From the NCBI GenBank assembly GCA_937967325.1, contig CALBSQ010000162.1:1-60467 (forward strand): 60,467 nt of DNA, given 5' to 3'. Positions 8,452-16,998 of the stretch are shown piece after piece. The position numbers and the translations under genes are program-made. The stretch is from an uncultured Chloroflexota bacterium. GTDB taxonomy: Bacteria; Chloroflexota; UBA4733. A model generated the notes under the pieces. It did not search any database and was not told the DNA's origin. It saw nothing but the letters and a program-made list of their open reading frames with translations. The stretch's first letter is position 1, and each line of letters starts with the position of its first letter.

Positions 8452-9447
8452 TCACGACATTACCCTGACCCGCGCACCGGTGTCGATGGCGAGTTGAATG
8501 GAGATGCCCGTCTCCACCATCGCCACTCCATCCTTCATCGGACAACGCGGCTGGGCGACCCCGCGGATGCTATCGACAAAGTTGGTCATCTCGTATTGCC
8601 ATTCGGGCGAGCCGCGGCCGTGCATCAGGGTGCGGTCGAGCGGCTGTGGCTCCCAATGGGTGGAGGTGTGCAAGTGCCCGCGCAACTCGTTCTCCTCCCA
8701 CCAGCAGACGACCGTGCCCTTGTCCCCGTAGACCGACAGACTGAGGATATAGGGTCGCACCACCGCGCTACTAGAGAAGAGCTTGCCGAGGGCGCCGTTG
8801 TGGAAATGCAGGATGGCGAGACCAGCCTTGGGCGTCTGGTTGCCCTGCACCTCGAAGACGTCGCCGGCGTACCAGCGCACCAGGTCGAGCGAGTGGTGCC
8901 CCACGCCCAGCCGCGCGCGGTGGGAGATGTCCCGCGCCCAGGTCAGCGCGCTGGGGTACTCCCCAGGATCGGATTGGTGGGCATAGTTCGACGTGACGTA
9001 AAAGATGCCGCCCAGCGTGCCGTCGTCGACCAGGCGCTTGGCGTGGACGAAGGTGGGCCAGCAGCGGGCGATGTGGCCCGTCTGGGCTATCTGGCGCGGG
9101 TGCTCCGTGATGGCCCAGCGGATACGGCGTGCTTCCTCCAGCGATTGGCAAGCCGGCGTCTCGCACAGGACGTGCTTCCCGGCCTCCAGCGCCGCGACGG
9201 ACTGCTCGGCGTGCAGGAAGCTCGGCGTGCAGAAGTCGATCGCGTCCACCGCCGGATCGTCCAGCGCCGCGCGCCAGTCGTCGTAGAGGTGCGGAATCCC
9301 AAGACTGCGCGCTTTGGCTTTTCCGGCCTCCGAGCGCACCACCGCTCCGACCACCTCGGCTCGATCGGGAATGGCGCCGTAGCCGGCCATATGGTTCGAT
9401 CCGGTCCAGCCCAGGCCGACGATGCAGACACGAACGCGTTCGGTCAT
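8452..9447 (-). CDS. Gfo/Idh/MocA-family oxidoreductase with ETP variant motif
   Basis: 331-residue dehydrogenase-like protein. The Rossmann motif is VGLGWTGSNH; the substrate domain carries GVGHHSLDLVRW. As in its neighbour at 5843-7093, EKP is replaced by ETP (LCETPAC). The ATG at 9447 has a strong AGGAGG 8 bp upstream; a longer reading adds residues unrelated to the family. It is first in the minus-strand set with DUF6807 and the 5843 gene. A promoter with TTGACG and TAGTAT boxes lies 35-62 bp upstream. Confidence 0.9.
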   Translation of the reverse strand: MTERVRVCIVGLGWTGSNHMAGYGAIPDRAEVVGAVVRSEAGKAKARSLGIPHLYDDWRAALDDPAVDAIDFCTPSFLHAEQSVAALEAGKHVLCETPACQSLEEARRIRWAITEHPRQIAQTGHIARCWPTFVHAKRLVDDGTLGGIFYVTSNYAHQSDPGEYPSALTWARDISHRARLGVGHHSLDLVRWYAGDVFEVQGNQTPKAGLAILHFHNGALGKLFSSSAVVRPYILSLSVYGDKGTVVCWWEENELRGHLHTSTHWEPQPLDRTLMHGRGSPEWQYEMTNFVDSIRGVAQPRCPMKDGVAMVETGISIQLAIDTGARVRVMS

Positions 9448-9481
9448 GGTGCTCCCTCCTACATGCAAGTCGTGCTGGCCT

Positions 9482-9509
9482 ATACTAGCGTTCGGAGGTG
9501 TGGCGTCAA
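9482..9509 (-). promoter_or_regulatory. Sigma70-type promoter for the minus-strand dehydrogenase operon
   Basis: Minus-strand TTGACG (9504-9509), 16-bp spacer, TAGTAT (9482-9487), 35 bp before the start at 9447. The same two hexamers occur at 18886-18914. Confidence 0.6.
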
Positions 9510-9567
9510 CCACGCTCGGTGCAGGGCGCCCGCGGGAATACGGTAGCAAACGAACGGAAATGTGACG

Positions 9568-10761
9568 ATGGCAGCCAAGCTACGAGTGGCCATCGCCGGC
9601 TGCGGCATATTGGGGACCAACCACGCCCGGTTCTTCAGCAGGAACCCGCACACGACCGTGGTGGCGGTAGCGGACCCGCTGGCCGAGCGGGCAGAGCAAC
9701 TTGCCGCCAAGGTGGAGGCCCGTGCCTACACCGACGCGGCGGAGATGTTCGGAGCGGAGCACCCCGACCTGGCCGTCGTGGCCACGCCCGATCCCTTCCA
9801 TCGCGAGCCATTGGTCGCGGCAGCCGAGGCCAAGGTACCCAACCTGATCACCGAGAAGCCGATGGCCACCACGTTGGAGGACGCCCAGGCCATGCTGGAC
9901 GCCGCCCGGCGCAACGGCTGCCGGTTGTGGGTCCACTTGCCGTCGCGGACTGCGCCGCAGGAGATCGCCTCCCGCTACGTCTACCAGCACGGGCTGGTCG
10001 GCGATCCCATCTACGGCGACCTCTGCATCGACGACAACATCTCCGTGCCCACGCACATGTGGCGGGAGCGCAGCCGGAGCTGGGCCGGGCAATCCTCCAC
10101 CGCCCACTTCCTGTTCAGCCACGTGGTCGACCGCATGCGCTGGCTGTTCGAGCCGGCGGAGGTGGAGAGCGTCCGGGCCCTGGTCGTGCGCAAGCTGCTC
10201 GGCTACTCCCCTGACCTCTATGACGCCCACCTCACCTGGACCAACGGGCTGGTGCTGCGCATCAAGGCGGAGTGGATCCGCTACATGGAGCCGCTGGTCG
10301 ACCACCGTTTCACCTTCAGCGGCTCCAAGGGCGGCTGGGCCGCCATCGGCAACACCTTCCACGCCGAGGCCGGCTGGCAGGCAACCCTGGACCAGGCGCT
10401 CAGCGCCGACGACCTGGAGGGCCACCAGCAGCGCCTGCGCGAGATGGGCGTCTTCGCCCGCGCGGTGATCCGCCGCCCGCACGAGGACGTCGAAGGTCCG
10501 GGCGCCCGTCCATCCCTGGAGGTCAGCACCAAGTTCCTCCCGCTCTTCGGCGGCGACGCCCCGTTAGAGATGCGCGACCACATCGTGCAAGCGATCCTGG
10601 AGGAGGTCGAGGTCCCATCCTCCTGGAAGGGCGGCGGGCGCCTCCCCACCGGCGAGGACGGCCTGGAGCAGACCAGGGTCGTCACCGCCATCGAGCGGGC
10701 GGCCGAGAGCGGGGAGGCAGTGCGGCTGCGGCCGTCAGCAGTGTCCGGCACGACGACTTGA
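9568..10761 (+). CDS. Gfo/Idh/MocA-family oxidoreductase
   Basis: 397 residues from the ATG at 9568 (GGA lies about 9 bp upstream; a GTG at 9562 is too close to it). The Rossmann fold begins AGCGILGTNHARFF and the canonical EKP is present (LITEKPMAT). The putative active-site His lies in SHVVDRMRW. The protein is longer than typical members because of an insertion before the C-terminus. It is transcribed divergently from the ETP-type dehydrogenase at 8452-9447 across a 120-bp gap, so shared control is possible. Substrate unknown; sugars, inositols or their acids are typical. Confidence 0.88.
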   Translation: MAAKLRVAIAGCGILGTNHARFFSRNPHTTVVAVADPLAERAEQLAAKVEARAYTDAAEMFGAEHPDLAVVATPDPFHREPLVAAAEAKVPNLITEKPMATTLEDAQAMLDAARRNGCRLWVHLPSRTAPQEIASRYVYQHGLVGDPIYGDLCIDDNISVPTHMWRERSRSWAGQSSTAHFLFSHVVDRMRWLFEPAEVESVRALVVRKLLGYSPDLYDAHLTWTNGLVLRIKAEWIRYMEPLVDHRFTFSGSKGGWAAIGNTFHAEAGWQATLDQALSADDLEGHQQRLREMGVFARAVIRRPHEDVEGPGARPSLEVSTKFLPLFGGDAPLEMRDHIVQAILEEVEVPSSWKGGGRLPTGEDGLEQTRVVTAIERAAESGEAVRLRPSAVSGTTT

Positions 10762-10949
10762 GCAGGTCAGTCGGACAAGGGCATGGCGCCACTGGATGAA
10801 CCAGGGCCCCATCGAGATTCGGCGTGACCGATCATATCCGCCTGCGACACATCCCGTAACGCGGGACGTAAGCTTGATCGGGTACGGGGTGAACCGACCC
10901 CGTGCGACATGGGTTGCTCGCACGGGACGCTGTGCAGAAACGGGCGCCG

Positions 10950-11441
10950 ATGGACAAAACTCCAAGCGGGCCGCTCGGTATCCCGCCCTTTCCGGACTTC
11001 GTGTCGGCTGCCCGCTCCACGCTGGAGCTCCTGCACGATCGCCTCGGCTTTGGTCTGTGGGCGATCACGCGGGTGGACGGCGCCCACCAGCGCATCGCCA
11101 TGGCCGTGGACTACCGCTACCGCGTCAAAGCAGGGAAGTGGTATCGCTGGCTCGATGACTACTGCGCCCTCGCGCTCGCCGGGGAGTTGCCTCCGATCGC
11201 CTGGAACTGTCGCGAACTCCCCAACTTTGCGCAGTTGCCCCGCTACCGCACGGCGCCCGTCTTAGCCTTTGTGGGCGTGCCGCTCTGCCGTGCCGACGGC
11301 GGCGCGCTTGGCCTGCTATGTGCCGCCGATCCACTCCCGCAGACCGATGACTTGCTCGCCGAGCAGTCGCTGCTCGAGCTGCTGGCGCAGTTGCTGAGCA
11401 CGCTGTTTGCCATGGAGCAGCGGATACCTACGCCGCAATAG
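10950..11441 (+). CDS. GAF-domain protein
   Basis: 163 residues comprising a single GAF-like domain: helical start (SAARSTLELLHDRLGFGLWAI), a central ITRVDG strand, then VGVPLCRADGGALGLLCAAD near residues 110-130. Such domains bind small ligands or act as sensory modules; no output domain is attached. The ATG at 10950 has only a weak ribosome-binding site, and an upstream in-frame start at 10902 is possible. It precedes a response regulator gene by 270 bp, so the two may belong to one signalling route, although no histidine kinase is in the window. Confidence 0.7.
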   Translation: MDKTPSGPLGIPPFPDFVSAARSTLELLHDRLGFGLWAITRVDGAHQRIAMAVDYRYRVKAGKWYRWLDDYCALALAGELPPIAWNCRELPNFAQLPRYRTAPVLAFVGVPLCRADGGALGLLCAADPLPQTDDLLAEQSLLELLAQLLSTLFAMEQRIPTPQ

Positions 11442-11711
11442 CGACGCTTCGAGTTTGGCTGGCCCACCAGTGGCGCGTCCATCGTGTGTCGCCGCGGCCA
11501 CCGCCAGTTGGGCCGCGTTTACCAACCATGCGCCCACTCTCGCATAAATCTGTCATCATGCATACATCCTCGCGGACGTGTGCGCCAGTCGTTCAAGGCT
11601 CATCCCCGATGGGAGTGACGCCGGTCCAGGCGCCGCCCCTAAGCGGCGCTGCAAGGAATCCCACGGCTGGCCTTCCGTCCGCGTGAGGCATTGGCAGGGA
11701 GGTGAGCCACC

Positions 11712-12428
11712 ATGCGCGTAGGCATCATCGACCGGGACACGGCGCTGCTCCACGTCCTGGTCCCTAGGCTCGAGCGTGAAGGGCATCAGGTGTTCCGGCG
11801 TGCTGACGTTAGCAGCCTGAGCGTCGACGAGCTCCTCGACCACATACAAGACAGGGGCGTACACCTGCTGATCCTCGACCCGGGCCTCCTGCCGCCAATT
11901 CAGGTTATTGATCTCTGTCATCGCTTGCGGCGTGAGAGCACGGCGTACCTGCTGGTGGTCGGCCGGCTCTCAGACGCAGCCGCGCGCACGCGACTTCTCG
12001 ACGCGGGCGCCGACGACTGCCTATCCAAACCCTGCGACCTGAACGAATTGCTGGCGCACATCCGCGCGCTCCTGCGCCGGCATCCCCTGGCGCCGCCGGG
12101 CGAGACACAGCAGGTGGTCCACGTCGCCGAAGACTGGTGGGTAGACGTGGCCGCTCAGCGCCTCGCCGGCCCGCGCGGAACCGTTGCCCTGCCGAGCCGG
12201 CTGTTCCGGCTGCTCATGTACTTGATGCGGCATGAAGGCCTGCTGCTCAGCCGGCAGCAACTCCTGGACGCGGTATGGGGGTCGGATTATGCGGGGTACG
12301 AAAGCGAAGTCGGCCGGTACGTCCATTACCTACGAAAGGCAATCGAGCGCGACGCTCACCACCCGCGGCATATCCTTACCCGGCGGAGCGAGGGCTACGA
12401 GTACCGGAGGCCGGAGGAGCAGCGTTGA
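11712..12428 (+). CDS. OmpR/PhoB-type response regulator
   Basis: 238 residues. The receiver domain (about 1-115) has acidic residues Asp7 and Asp9, phospho-acceptor Asp56 in LLILDPG and Lys106 in LSKP. The C-terminal winged helix (about 140-232) contains LPSRLFRLLMYLMRHEG and ends YVHYLRKAIERD...RRSEGYEYR. The ATG follows CAGGGAGGTGAGCCACC, a good Shine-Dalgarno. No cognate kinase is adjacent, so it is an orphan here. Three 10-bp direct repeats at 12851-12880, between it and the protease gene, could be its target (inference). Confidence 0.9.
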   Translation: MRVGIIDRDTALLHVLVPRLEREGHQVFRRADVSSLSVDELLDHIQDRGVHLLILDPGLLPPIQVIDLCHRLRRESTAYLLVVGRLSDAAARTRLLDAGADDCLSKPCDLNELLAHIRALLRRHPLAPPGETQQVVHVAEDWWVDVAAQRLAGPRGTVALPSRLFRLLMYLMRHEGLLLSRQQLLDAVWGSDYAGYESEVGRYVHYLRKAIERDAHHPRHILTRRSEGYEYRRPEEQR

Positions 12429-13069
12429 GCGCAGCTACGTGAAGTGGTATGCGACCCCGCCCGACGGTGCCAGCATTCGTAGACTCGAAGGCTGTCGGAA
12501 GAATACAAGAACAATCGGCGGGTAGGGTGACGAGGATGAGGCTGATGCCCTCGGTCGGTAGCGAAAGGCACGGCGCTACCCTCGGAGTTCGAGTGGATAC
12601 GCAGCCGCAGTTCGTCCTCCGATTGCCGCTGGGTTCTGATCCAATTGGATTCTGACGCCAGCTTGGTCGCATAACGACGTGAAGGTGGGGACGCCCCTTG
12701 TTCCACCAAATGTACTTCATCATGACCGACTTGGCATGTTTGGACCCCGATCAATGTCCGAGCTACGCGCGATCGTGCCGGGGAACCGGAGGTGAACTTA
12801 CCCCGCCAGCTGGAAGTGCGTCGGCACTCCCGTTAGTTACTACTGCGCAGCGAGGTCTTGCGAGGTTTCGCGAGGTTCAAATGAGATCCCGGAGCTGAGT
12901 GCCGACCGCTCGGCGCTTCACACTTGCCATGCTGCGCTTCGCGGTCAGCCCGGTGGCGGGGGTGCTGCTTCGAGGAGGGAGGCGATCAGTGTCTCGGTAG
13001 CTGGAGCGAATCGGCAGCCCATCATGCAACACGTGGGGTCGTTGAGGTAATCAATCGATAGGAGCGTGA
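12429..13069. other. Intergenic region of 641 bp
   Basis: No convincing gene. Short open frames on both strands lack ribosome-binding sites and family resemblance. It contains the direct repeats at 12851-12880 and the AGGAG ribosome-binding site of the protease gene. Confidence 0.6.
12851..12880 (+). promoter_or_regulatory. Three 10-bp direct repeats, possible response-regulator box
   Basis: CGAGGT recurs at 12851, 12861 and 12871 with an exact 10-bp period, which places the copies on one face of the helix. OmpR-family regulators bind tandem direct repeats of this type. It is 190 bp upstream of the protease start. Confidence 0.4.
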
Positions 13070-13837
13070 ATGCACGCAATCGTCGATAATCCACGCCTGA
13101 AGAAGGCCCTCTCCATGACGTCGATCCTTATCCTCGCGCTTAGTCTCCTGCCTTCTTCCGCCCTCGCCTTTGCCCTGGAGACGTACAACGGCAACGAAAT
13201 CCTGTGGACCATAGGCGAGGGTAGTCACCCCTGCGGGCCTTCCTCGGTGCCGGGCAAGCCGCCGAGCGATCCCGGTTGGAACCCCTGCTACATCAATCTT
13301 GCCTACCTGTCGGGAATCACCAGCCGCCAGGGTTGGCAGGACACGGCCATCCAGGCGAAGGCACAGTGGACTGCCTACGACAGCGCCTACAACCATTACG
13401 TCTTCGTGTACGACGACATCTGCTGCCAGCCCCAACAGGCCACGATGGACGCCACGGATCTCGGTGGTTGGGATCCTAATACCGGCATACTGTTTCTGGG
13501 CAACACGAACTTCTCTTGGTACCCTGGCAACCCGAATCAGATGGCGAGCGCCGATGTCCAGATAAGCACCAACGCCGTGATCGCATGGTGCACCGTCCAC
13601 GATCCCGGCTGTCCGGACAGCAACCATATGATGCTGGAGGGCGTTATGGATCACGAGCTCGGGCACGGCCTCGGCCTGGCCCACCCCGTCCAGGGACCCA
13701 ACTCCTGGGCGATCCTCGAATGCCAACACACCAACGGGGAATCGACCCTCGTGCAGAGCGACGATAGGAACGGCGAGATGTACTTGTACAGCGACCACGC
13801 GAGCGACTTCGGCTCGCCGGGGAGTTCGCCATGTTAG
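13070..13837 (+). CDS. Secreted matrixin-like zinc metalloprotease
   Basis: 255 residues with an N-terminal signal peptide (hydrophobic segment about 15-33 ending SALAFA). The zinc site is HELGHGLGLAHP at 195-206, giving His195, Glu196, His199 and His205, the extended metzincin consensus. No clear Met-turn (SxM) follows: the expected place reads NSWAILECQ. There are ten or so Cys, including a vicinal pair in DDICCQPQ, suggesting disulfides in an exported protein. The start ATG has AGGAG 5-6 bp upstream. The stop overlaps the start of the next gene by 7 bp, so the two are co-translated. Substrate unknown. Confidence 0.85.
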   Translation: MHAIVDNPRLKKALSMTSILILALSLLPSSALAFALETYNGNEILWTIGEGSHPCGPSSVPGKPPSDPGWNPCYINLAYLSGITSRQGWQDTAIQAKAQWTAYDSAYNHYVFVYDDICCQPQQATMDATDLGGWDPNTGILFLGNTNFSWYPGNPNQMASADVQISTNAVIAWCTVHDPGCPDSNHMMLEGVMDHELGHGLGLAHPVQGPNSWAILECQHTNGESTLVQSDDRNGEMYLYSDHASDFGSPGSSPC

Positions 13838-14472
13838 CCGGCAAGATCGCGCGGGAGAGGCGCTACGCTGGCGTGCTGCTGCTGGTGCTGCTCGGGATGG
13901 TCCTCTGCGGGGGCGCGCTGGCGCATCAGTATCTGATGGGCCATGGGGGCACAGACCGGCAGGTGCAGCAACTCGTCCATCCCCTCTATACAACACTCCC
14001 CCAGATAACGGCGCTCACGGTGGACCAGCGGCTCGACCGTGATCTCTCCTGGCCGTACGTCCACGGCGTGCTGCGCGGGGTAACCGGCTCCCCGACCGTC
14101 CGCACGCTGGCGCGGCCGAATGAGCGGTTCGGCGAGGTCGTCACGGACTTCCCCTTCGCGGCCAGCGCGGCGTACAGCCACGGGACTTCACCCTACCCGA
14201 CAGCCACGACCATCACCCTGCGGGTCCCGGGCGGGTCGACGGCGTCGATAGTGACGCGCGTCGAGGGCGCCCCGACGGTGGCCGCCAACGAGGAGCTGTT
14301 CGTCTTCGTCCGCGACCAGGGCGCTGTAGCGGGAGGCAATACGAAGACGGTCCTGGTCGTCTCCAGCGAGGGCGACGTGTTCCAGGTGCGCGGTGGTATC
14401 GTTCATGGGCAGGGGGCCTTGTCAGCCTTCTCCGAGCCCCTGGCCGTGTTCCAGCAGCACTTCGCGCACTGA
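13831..14472 (+). CDS. Membrane-anchored protein of unknown family (protease partner A)
   Basis: 213 residues with an N-terminal membrane anchor or uncleaved signal (about residues 13-32, GVLLLVLLGMVLCGGALA). The exported part contains TVDQRLDRD, VRGVTGSP-like, VVTDFPF, TLRVPGG, VAANEELFVFV and VFQVRGGIVHG. The same blocks recur in the next gene, so the two are paralogues of a domain I do not recognise. The ATG at 13831 overlaps the protease stop (ATGTTAG). The genetic linkage suggests a substrate, inhibitor or chaperone of the protease, but this is inference. Confidence 0.75.
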   Translation: MLAGKIARERRYAGVLLLVLLGMVLCGGALAHQYLMGHGGTDRQVQQLVHPLYTTLPQITALTVDQRLDRDLSWPYVHGVLRGVTGSPTVRTLARPNERFGEVVTDFPFAASAAYSHGTSPYPTATTITLRVPGGSTASIVTRVEGAPTVAANEELFVFVRDQGAVAGGNTKTVLVVSSEGDVFQVRGGIVHGQGALSAFSEPLAVFQQHFAH

Positions 14473-14569
14473 CGGGAGCACCAGCGAGGCGCGTAGCAGG
14501 TGAGTTGGGGGCAGGCGGCGCGCTCGGTCAGCGCATACCCGCCTGCCCCTTGTGGCAAGGAGGTGCGGC

Positions 14570-15202
14570 ATGTCCGCGGGGTTGCTCCGGTCAGGGCCGG
14601 ACGGGCGTCGGGCGGGCCGGAGAGCCGGCACGATCCTCCTCCCATTGCTCGCGCTCGCGCTGGTCGCCGGGTGCGGCCAACTGCCGCCGCGGGAGCAGGC
14701 CAGCGCGGTGGCCGACGAGTTGTATGTCGACCCGCGGATGCTCCGGCTCACCCCGGACCAGCGGCTGGACCGCGCCTGCGCCGGGCCGGGCCTCCTTGGC
14801 GCGGTGCGCGGGACAACGGGCGTGCCGACGACGCACCGGGGGGCCACCGGGAAGGCCGCGGCGGTCACCGATGTCGTCTCGGACTTCCCGCTCGTCGTGC
14901 GGGGCTATTTCGGCCGCTCCCCCGCCCCCTTCCGTCCCGGGGACCCCCTCACCCTGCGCGTCCCGGGTGGAGTGATCGGCGGGGAGGGGACCGCGGTGGA
15001 GGACGCGCCGCAGGTCGCGGCGCACGAGGATCTTTTCGTGCTCGTGCATGGTCAGCAGACAGACGGCGCTGGCACCGGCGCTACGATCACGGCCACCAAC
15101 CAGAGCGAGGTGTTCGAGGTCCGCGGCGGGTCGGTCCACGGGCGCTGGCCCTACGACATGGACGAGTCCGTGGACGTGTTCGCACGGCACTTCAGTTGCT
15201 GA
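14570..15202 (+). CDS. Putative lipoprotein of unknown family (protease partner B)
   Basis: 210 residues starting at an ATG 6-8 bp after AAGGAGGTG. A signal segment ends in ALVAGCGQ, a plausible lipobox, so it is probably lipid-anchored. It shares with its upstream neighbour the blocks LTPDQRLDR, VRGTTGVPT, VVSDFP, TLRVPGG, VAAHEDLFVLV and VFEVRGGSVHG. Thus a tandem duplicate where one copy kept a transmembrane anchor and the other became a lipoprotein. No known domain recognised. Confidence 0.75.
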   Translation: MSAGLLRSGPDGRRAGRRAGTILLPLLALALVAGCGQLPPREQASAVADELYVDPRMLRLTPDQRLDRACAGPGLLGAVRGTTGVPTTHRGATGKAAAVTDVVSDFPLVVRGYFGRSPAPFRPGDPLTLRVPGGVIGGEGTAVEDAPQVAAHEDLFVLVHGQQTDGAGTGATITATNQSEVFEVRGGSVHGRWPYDMDESVDVFARHFSC

Positions 15203-15296
15203 CTTCTTGAATGGCTCCCCAGATGTGCCCCCGCAGCCGGCGGAACTCGTCGGCAGCAGCTGATCGCCACGCCGTTTGGTGCTCGTCGTGCCTCAC

Positions 15297-15716
15297 ATGG
15301 TGTCTAATGACACACTTCCCTTCGCCCATACCTCTCCCTACACGCCTCCCATTCGCGGCAGAGTCACGGCAACCGCGGCACAGGTTTCGTACGTTCTTGC
15401 CATCACCAATCATGCGGCGGATGCGGCGCTAGCTTTTGCGACAATGGTCTCCATAGCAGACGCCATCCAGCCTACCCTCGCAGTGCCGACACGCCGCGCG
15501 TTGGCGAGACAGCAGTCATCCGGCCAACTCCATCTCACGGACGCCGCGCATGCGCTGGTCCTTGCCGCCGCCCGTGCCGAACCGTTGGGCCAGAATATGC
15601 TAGTCGCGTTAGCGGAGCAGCAGGCCGCCATCGCCGCCGGTACACACACCGCTGCGCGGGCCTGTAAGGAGGCTGGCGCAACCATTGATCGTATCCTTGC
15701 CGAACAGTACGCTTGA
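15297..15716 (+). CDS. Hypothetical small alanine-rich protein
   Basis: About 139 residues from an ATG at 15297; the start is uncertain because no clear ribosome-binding site is seen. The C-terminal two thirds (ITNHAADAALAFATMVSIAD to DRILAEQYA) are helical and Ala-rich and read like a real protein; the N-terminal 30 residues do not. No family is recognised. It could be a degenerate gene. Same direction as its neighbours. Confidence 0.4.
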   Translation: MVSNDTLPFAHTSPYTPPIRGRVTATAAQVSYVLAITNHAADAALAFATMVSIADAIQPTLAVPTRRALARQQSSGQLHLTDAAHALVLAAARAEPLGQNMLVALAEQQAAIAAGTHTAARACKEAGATIDRILAEQYA

Positions 15717-15846
15717 CCATGGTCCGCGAACGAAGGCATCCAGGTAGGCAATCCTACCCGCTGGTTGCCACGCCCTGACCGCGAGGAGGTAGCCCGTAAT
15801 TGACCGGTGGTTAGAATCTCGACTGATCGACAAGCCGCGGTGGCAT

Positions 15847-16527
15847 ATGCCGGTGGAACGCCACTGTTGTACGGTGCATGCGGAAACGCCGGCGCAGGAT
15901 CGCTGCGATCATTGCGGACAGCCATTCTGCGAGGCGTGCCTGCGCGGCGTAGGACGCTGGCGACTCTGTCATACGTGCATCAGTCAGTTGCAACGCGAGC
16001 GGAGGGGGCCTTCGCTAGGTCAGCGCTGGCAGCACGTACGGTCCAACGTGCTAGTCGCGCTGAGCCTGACCGTGCTGCTCATCGTGGTGGCGCTGCTCAT
16101 CAATCAGGTGCTTGGGTCCGCCGCCTCCGATGAAGATCTCGGTCGAACCGCCCGCGTGGTGAGCGCCAGGCTGCACGGCGCTGCGCCGCGTGGTACAGCG
16201 ACGCTGCGCCTTGGGAGTACGCTCGGGGCTGGCTATCCCCCGCCGCAGATTGTGCTCCTCGGCACCGGTTTCCAACCCGAGGAAGGGGTTGTCGTTTCGG
16301 GCACGCTGGCGGGCCCCACGACCGACGGGCGGTCGGCCACAACCAAGTTGGACACGCAGGTCTTTGGCCCGTACGACGGCGCCCTAACCATCAAGCTCTT
16401 CGTGCCCGACAGCACGCGATTCGTGGGACCCTACCGCATCCAGGTAAAGGCGAGTGGCGATCTCGGTAGCAGCACAGTCCTGGACGTCACCGCTGGTGAG
16501 TCGGTCAAGGCCAAGCCGACCGGGTAG
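15847..16527 (+). CDS. B-box-like zinc-finger membrane protein
   Basis: 226 residues. Residues 7-44 carry a zinc-binding array (Cys7/Cys8, His11, Cys20, Cys23, Cys28, Cys31, Cys41, Cys44) of the B-box type seen in bacterial membrane proteins. A transmembrane helix follows (about 65-88, VLVALSLTVLLIVVALLI). The remaining 130 residues would be outside and look like a beta-sandwich (IVLLGTGFQPEEGVVVSG, LTIKLFVPDS, GPYRIQVKASG). The zinc finger would therefore be cytoplasmic. Role unknown; possibly passes an outside signal inward. It ends 471 bp before a small membrane peptide gene. Confidence 0.75.
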   Translation: MPVERHCCTVHAETPAQDRCDHCGQPFCEACLRGVGRWRLCHTCISQLQRERRGPSLGQRWQHVRSNVLVALSLTVLLIVVALLINQVLGSAASDEDLGRTARVVSARLHGAAPRGTATLRLGSTLGAGYPPPQIVLLGTGFQPEEGVVVSGTLAGPTTDGRSATTKLDTQVFGPYDGALTIKLFVPDSTRFVGPYRIQVKASGDLGSSTVLDVTAGESVKAKPTG

Positions 16528-16998
16528 CGCTAAGCTCGCGCCATCACAGCAGGGCCTCCACCGCCGGCAGGCGCTCCCCTCGCTCCTAGCGGGCTGTCAA
16601 GGAGAACGCAGGGCGCCCAACAACTCTGCCTCAGCGGGGCGGCTCGTGGGCTAGTCCTCGCCACGGCAGAGGTCACTCAGTTCGGGTTGGTGCGTGCGCG
16701 CGAGCCGCGCATGCCACGCGTGTAGTCGCGGACCATGGTGCGGGCCCCCGCGTCAACTTGCATGTAGCTATCGCCACCTGCCGCCTGTCGTACCGCTTGC
16801 AGTCGTCATGCTCGTCGATCCCCTGCACGTTGCGCATCCGGCGTTGGTGTGTTTAGCCTCATCGCGGCGCGAGTACCCTGGTCATTTGGGCGGGGGGGAC
16901 TGCTGTTCTCCTGGCCACTGCAGAACTGGCCGGTAGCCTGATGCCGCGGCGGCGCGGACGCCGTAGTCTGACCGTAGCAGGAGAGGAGGTTTGAGGCA
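16528..16998. other. Intergenic region of 471 bp
   Basis: No gene or clear repeat seen. The last 20 bp hold the GAGAGGAGGT ribosome-binding site of the following small gene. Confidence 0.5.

Noticed and set aside
12449..12655. Short plus-strand frame after the response regulator, with an end slightly like a histidine-kinase ATPase tail
   Set aside because: The likeness is limited to a few residues (LRLPLG), there is no ribosome-binding site, and no kinase core is nearby.
12840..12900. Possible tRNA T-arm around GAGGTTCAAATGAG
   Set aside because: No matching acceptor, D or anticodon arms could be drawn.
15410..15925. Minus-strand frame overlapping the small plus-strand gene
   Set aside because: Composition is Arg/Ser/Cys-rich without structure and no start site is seen.
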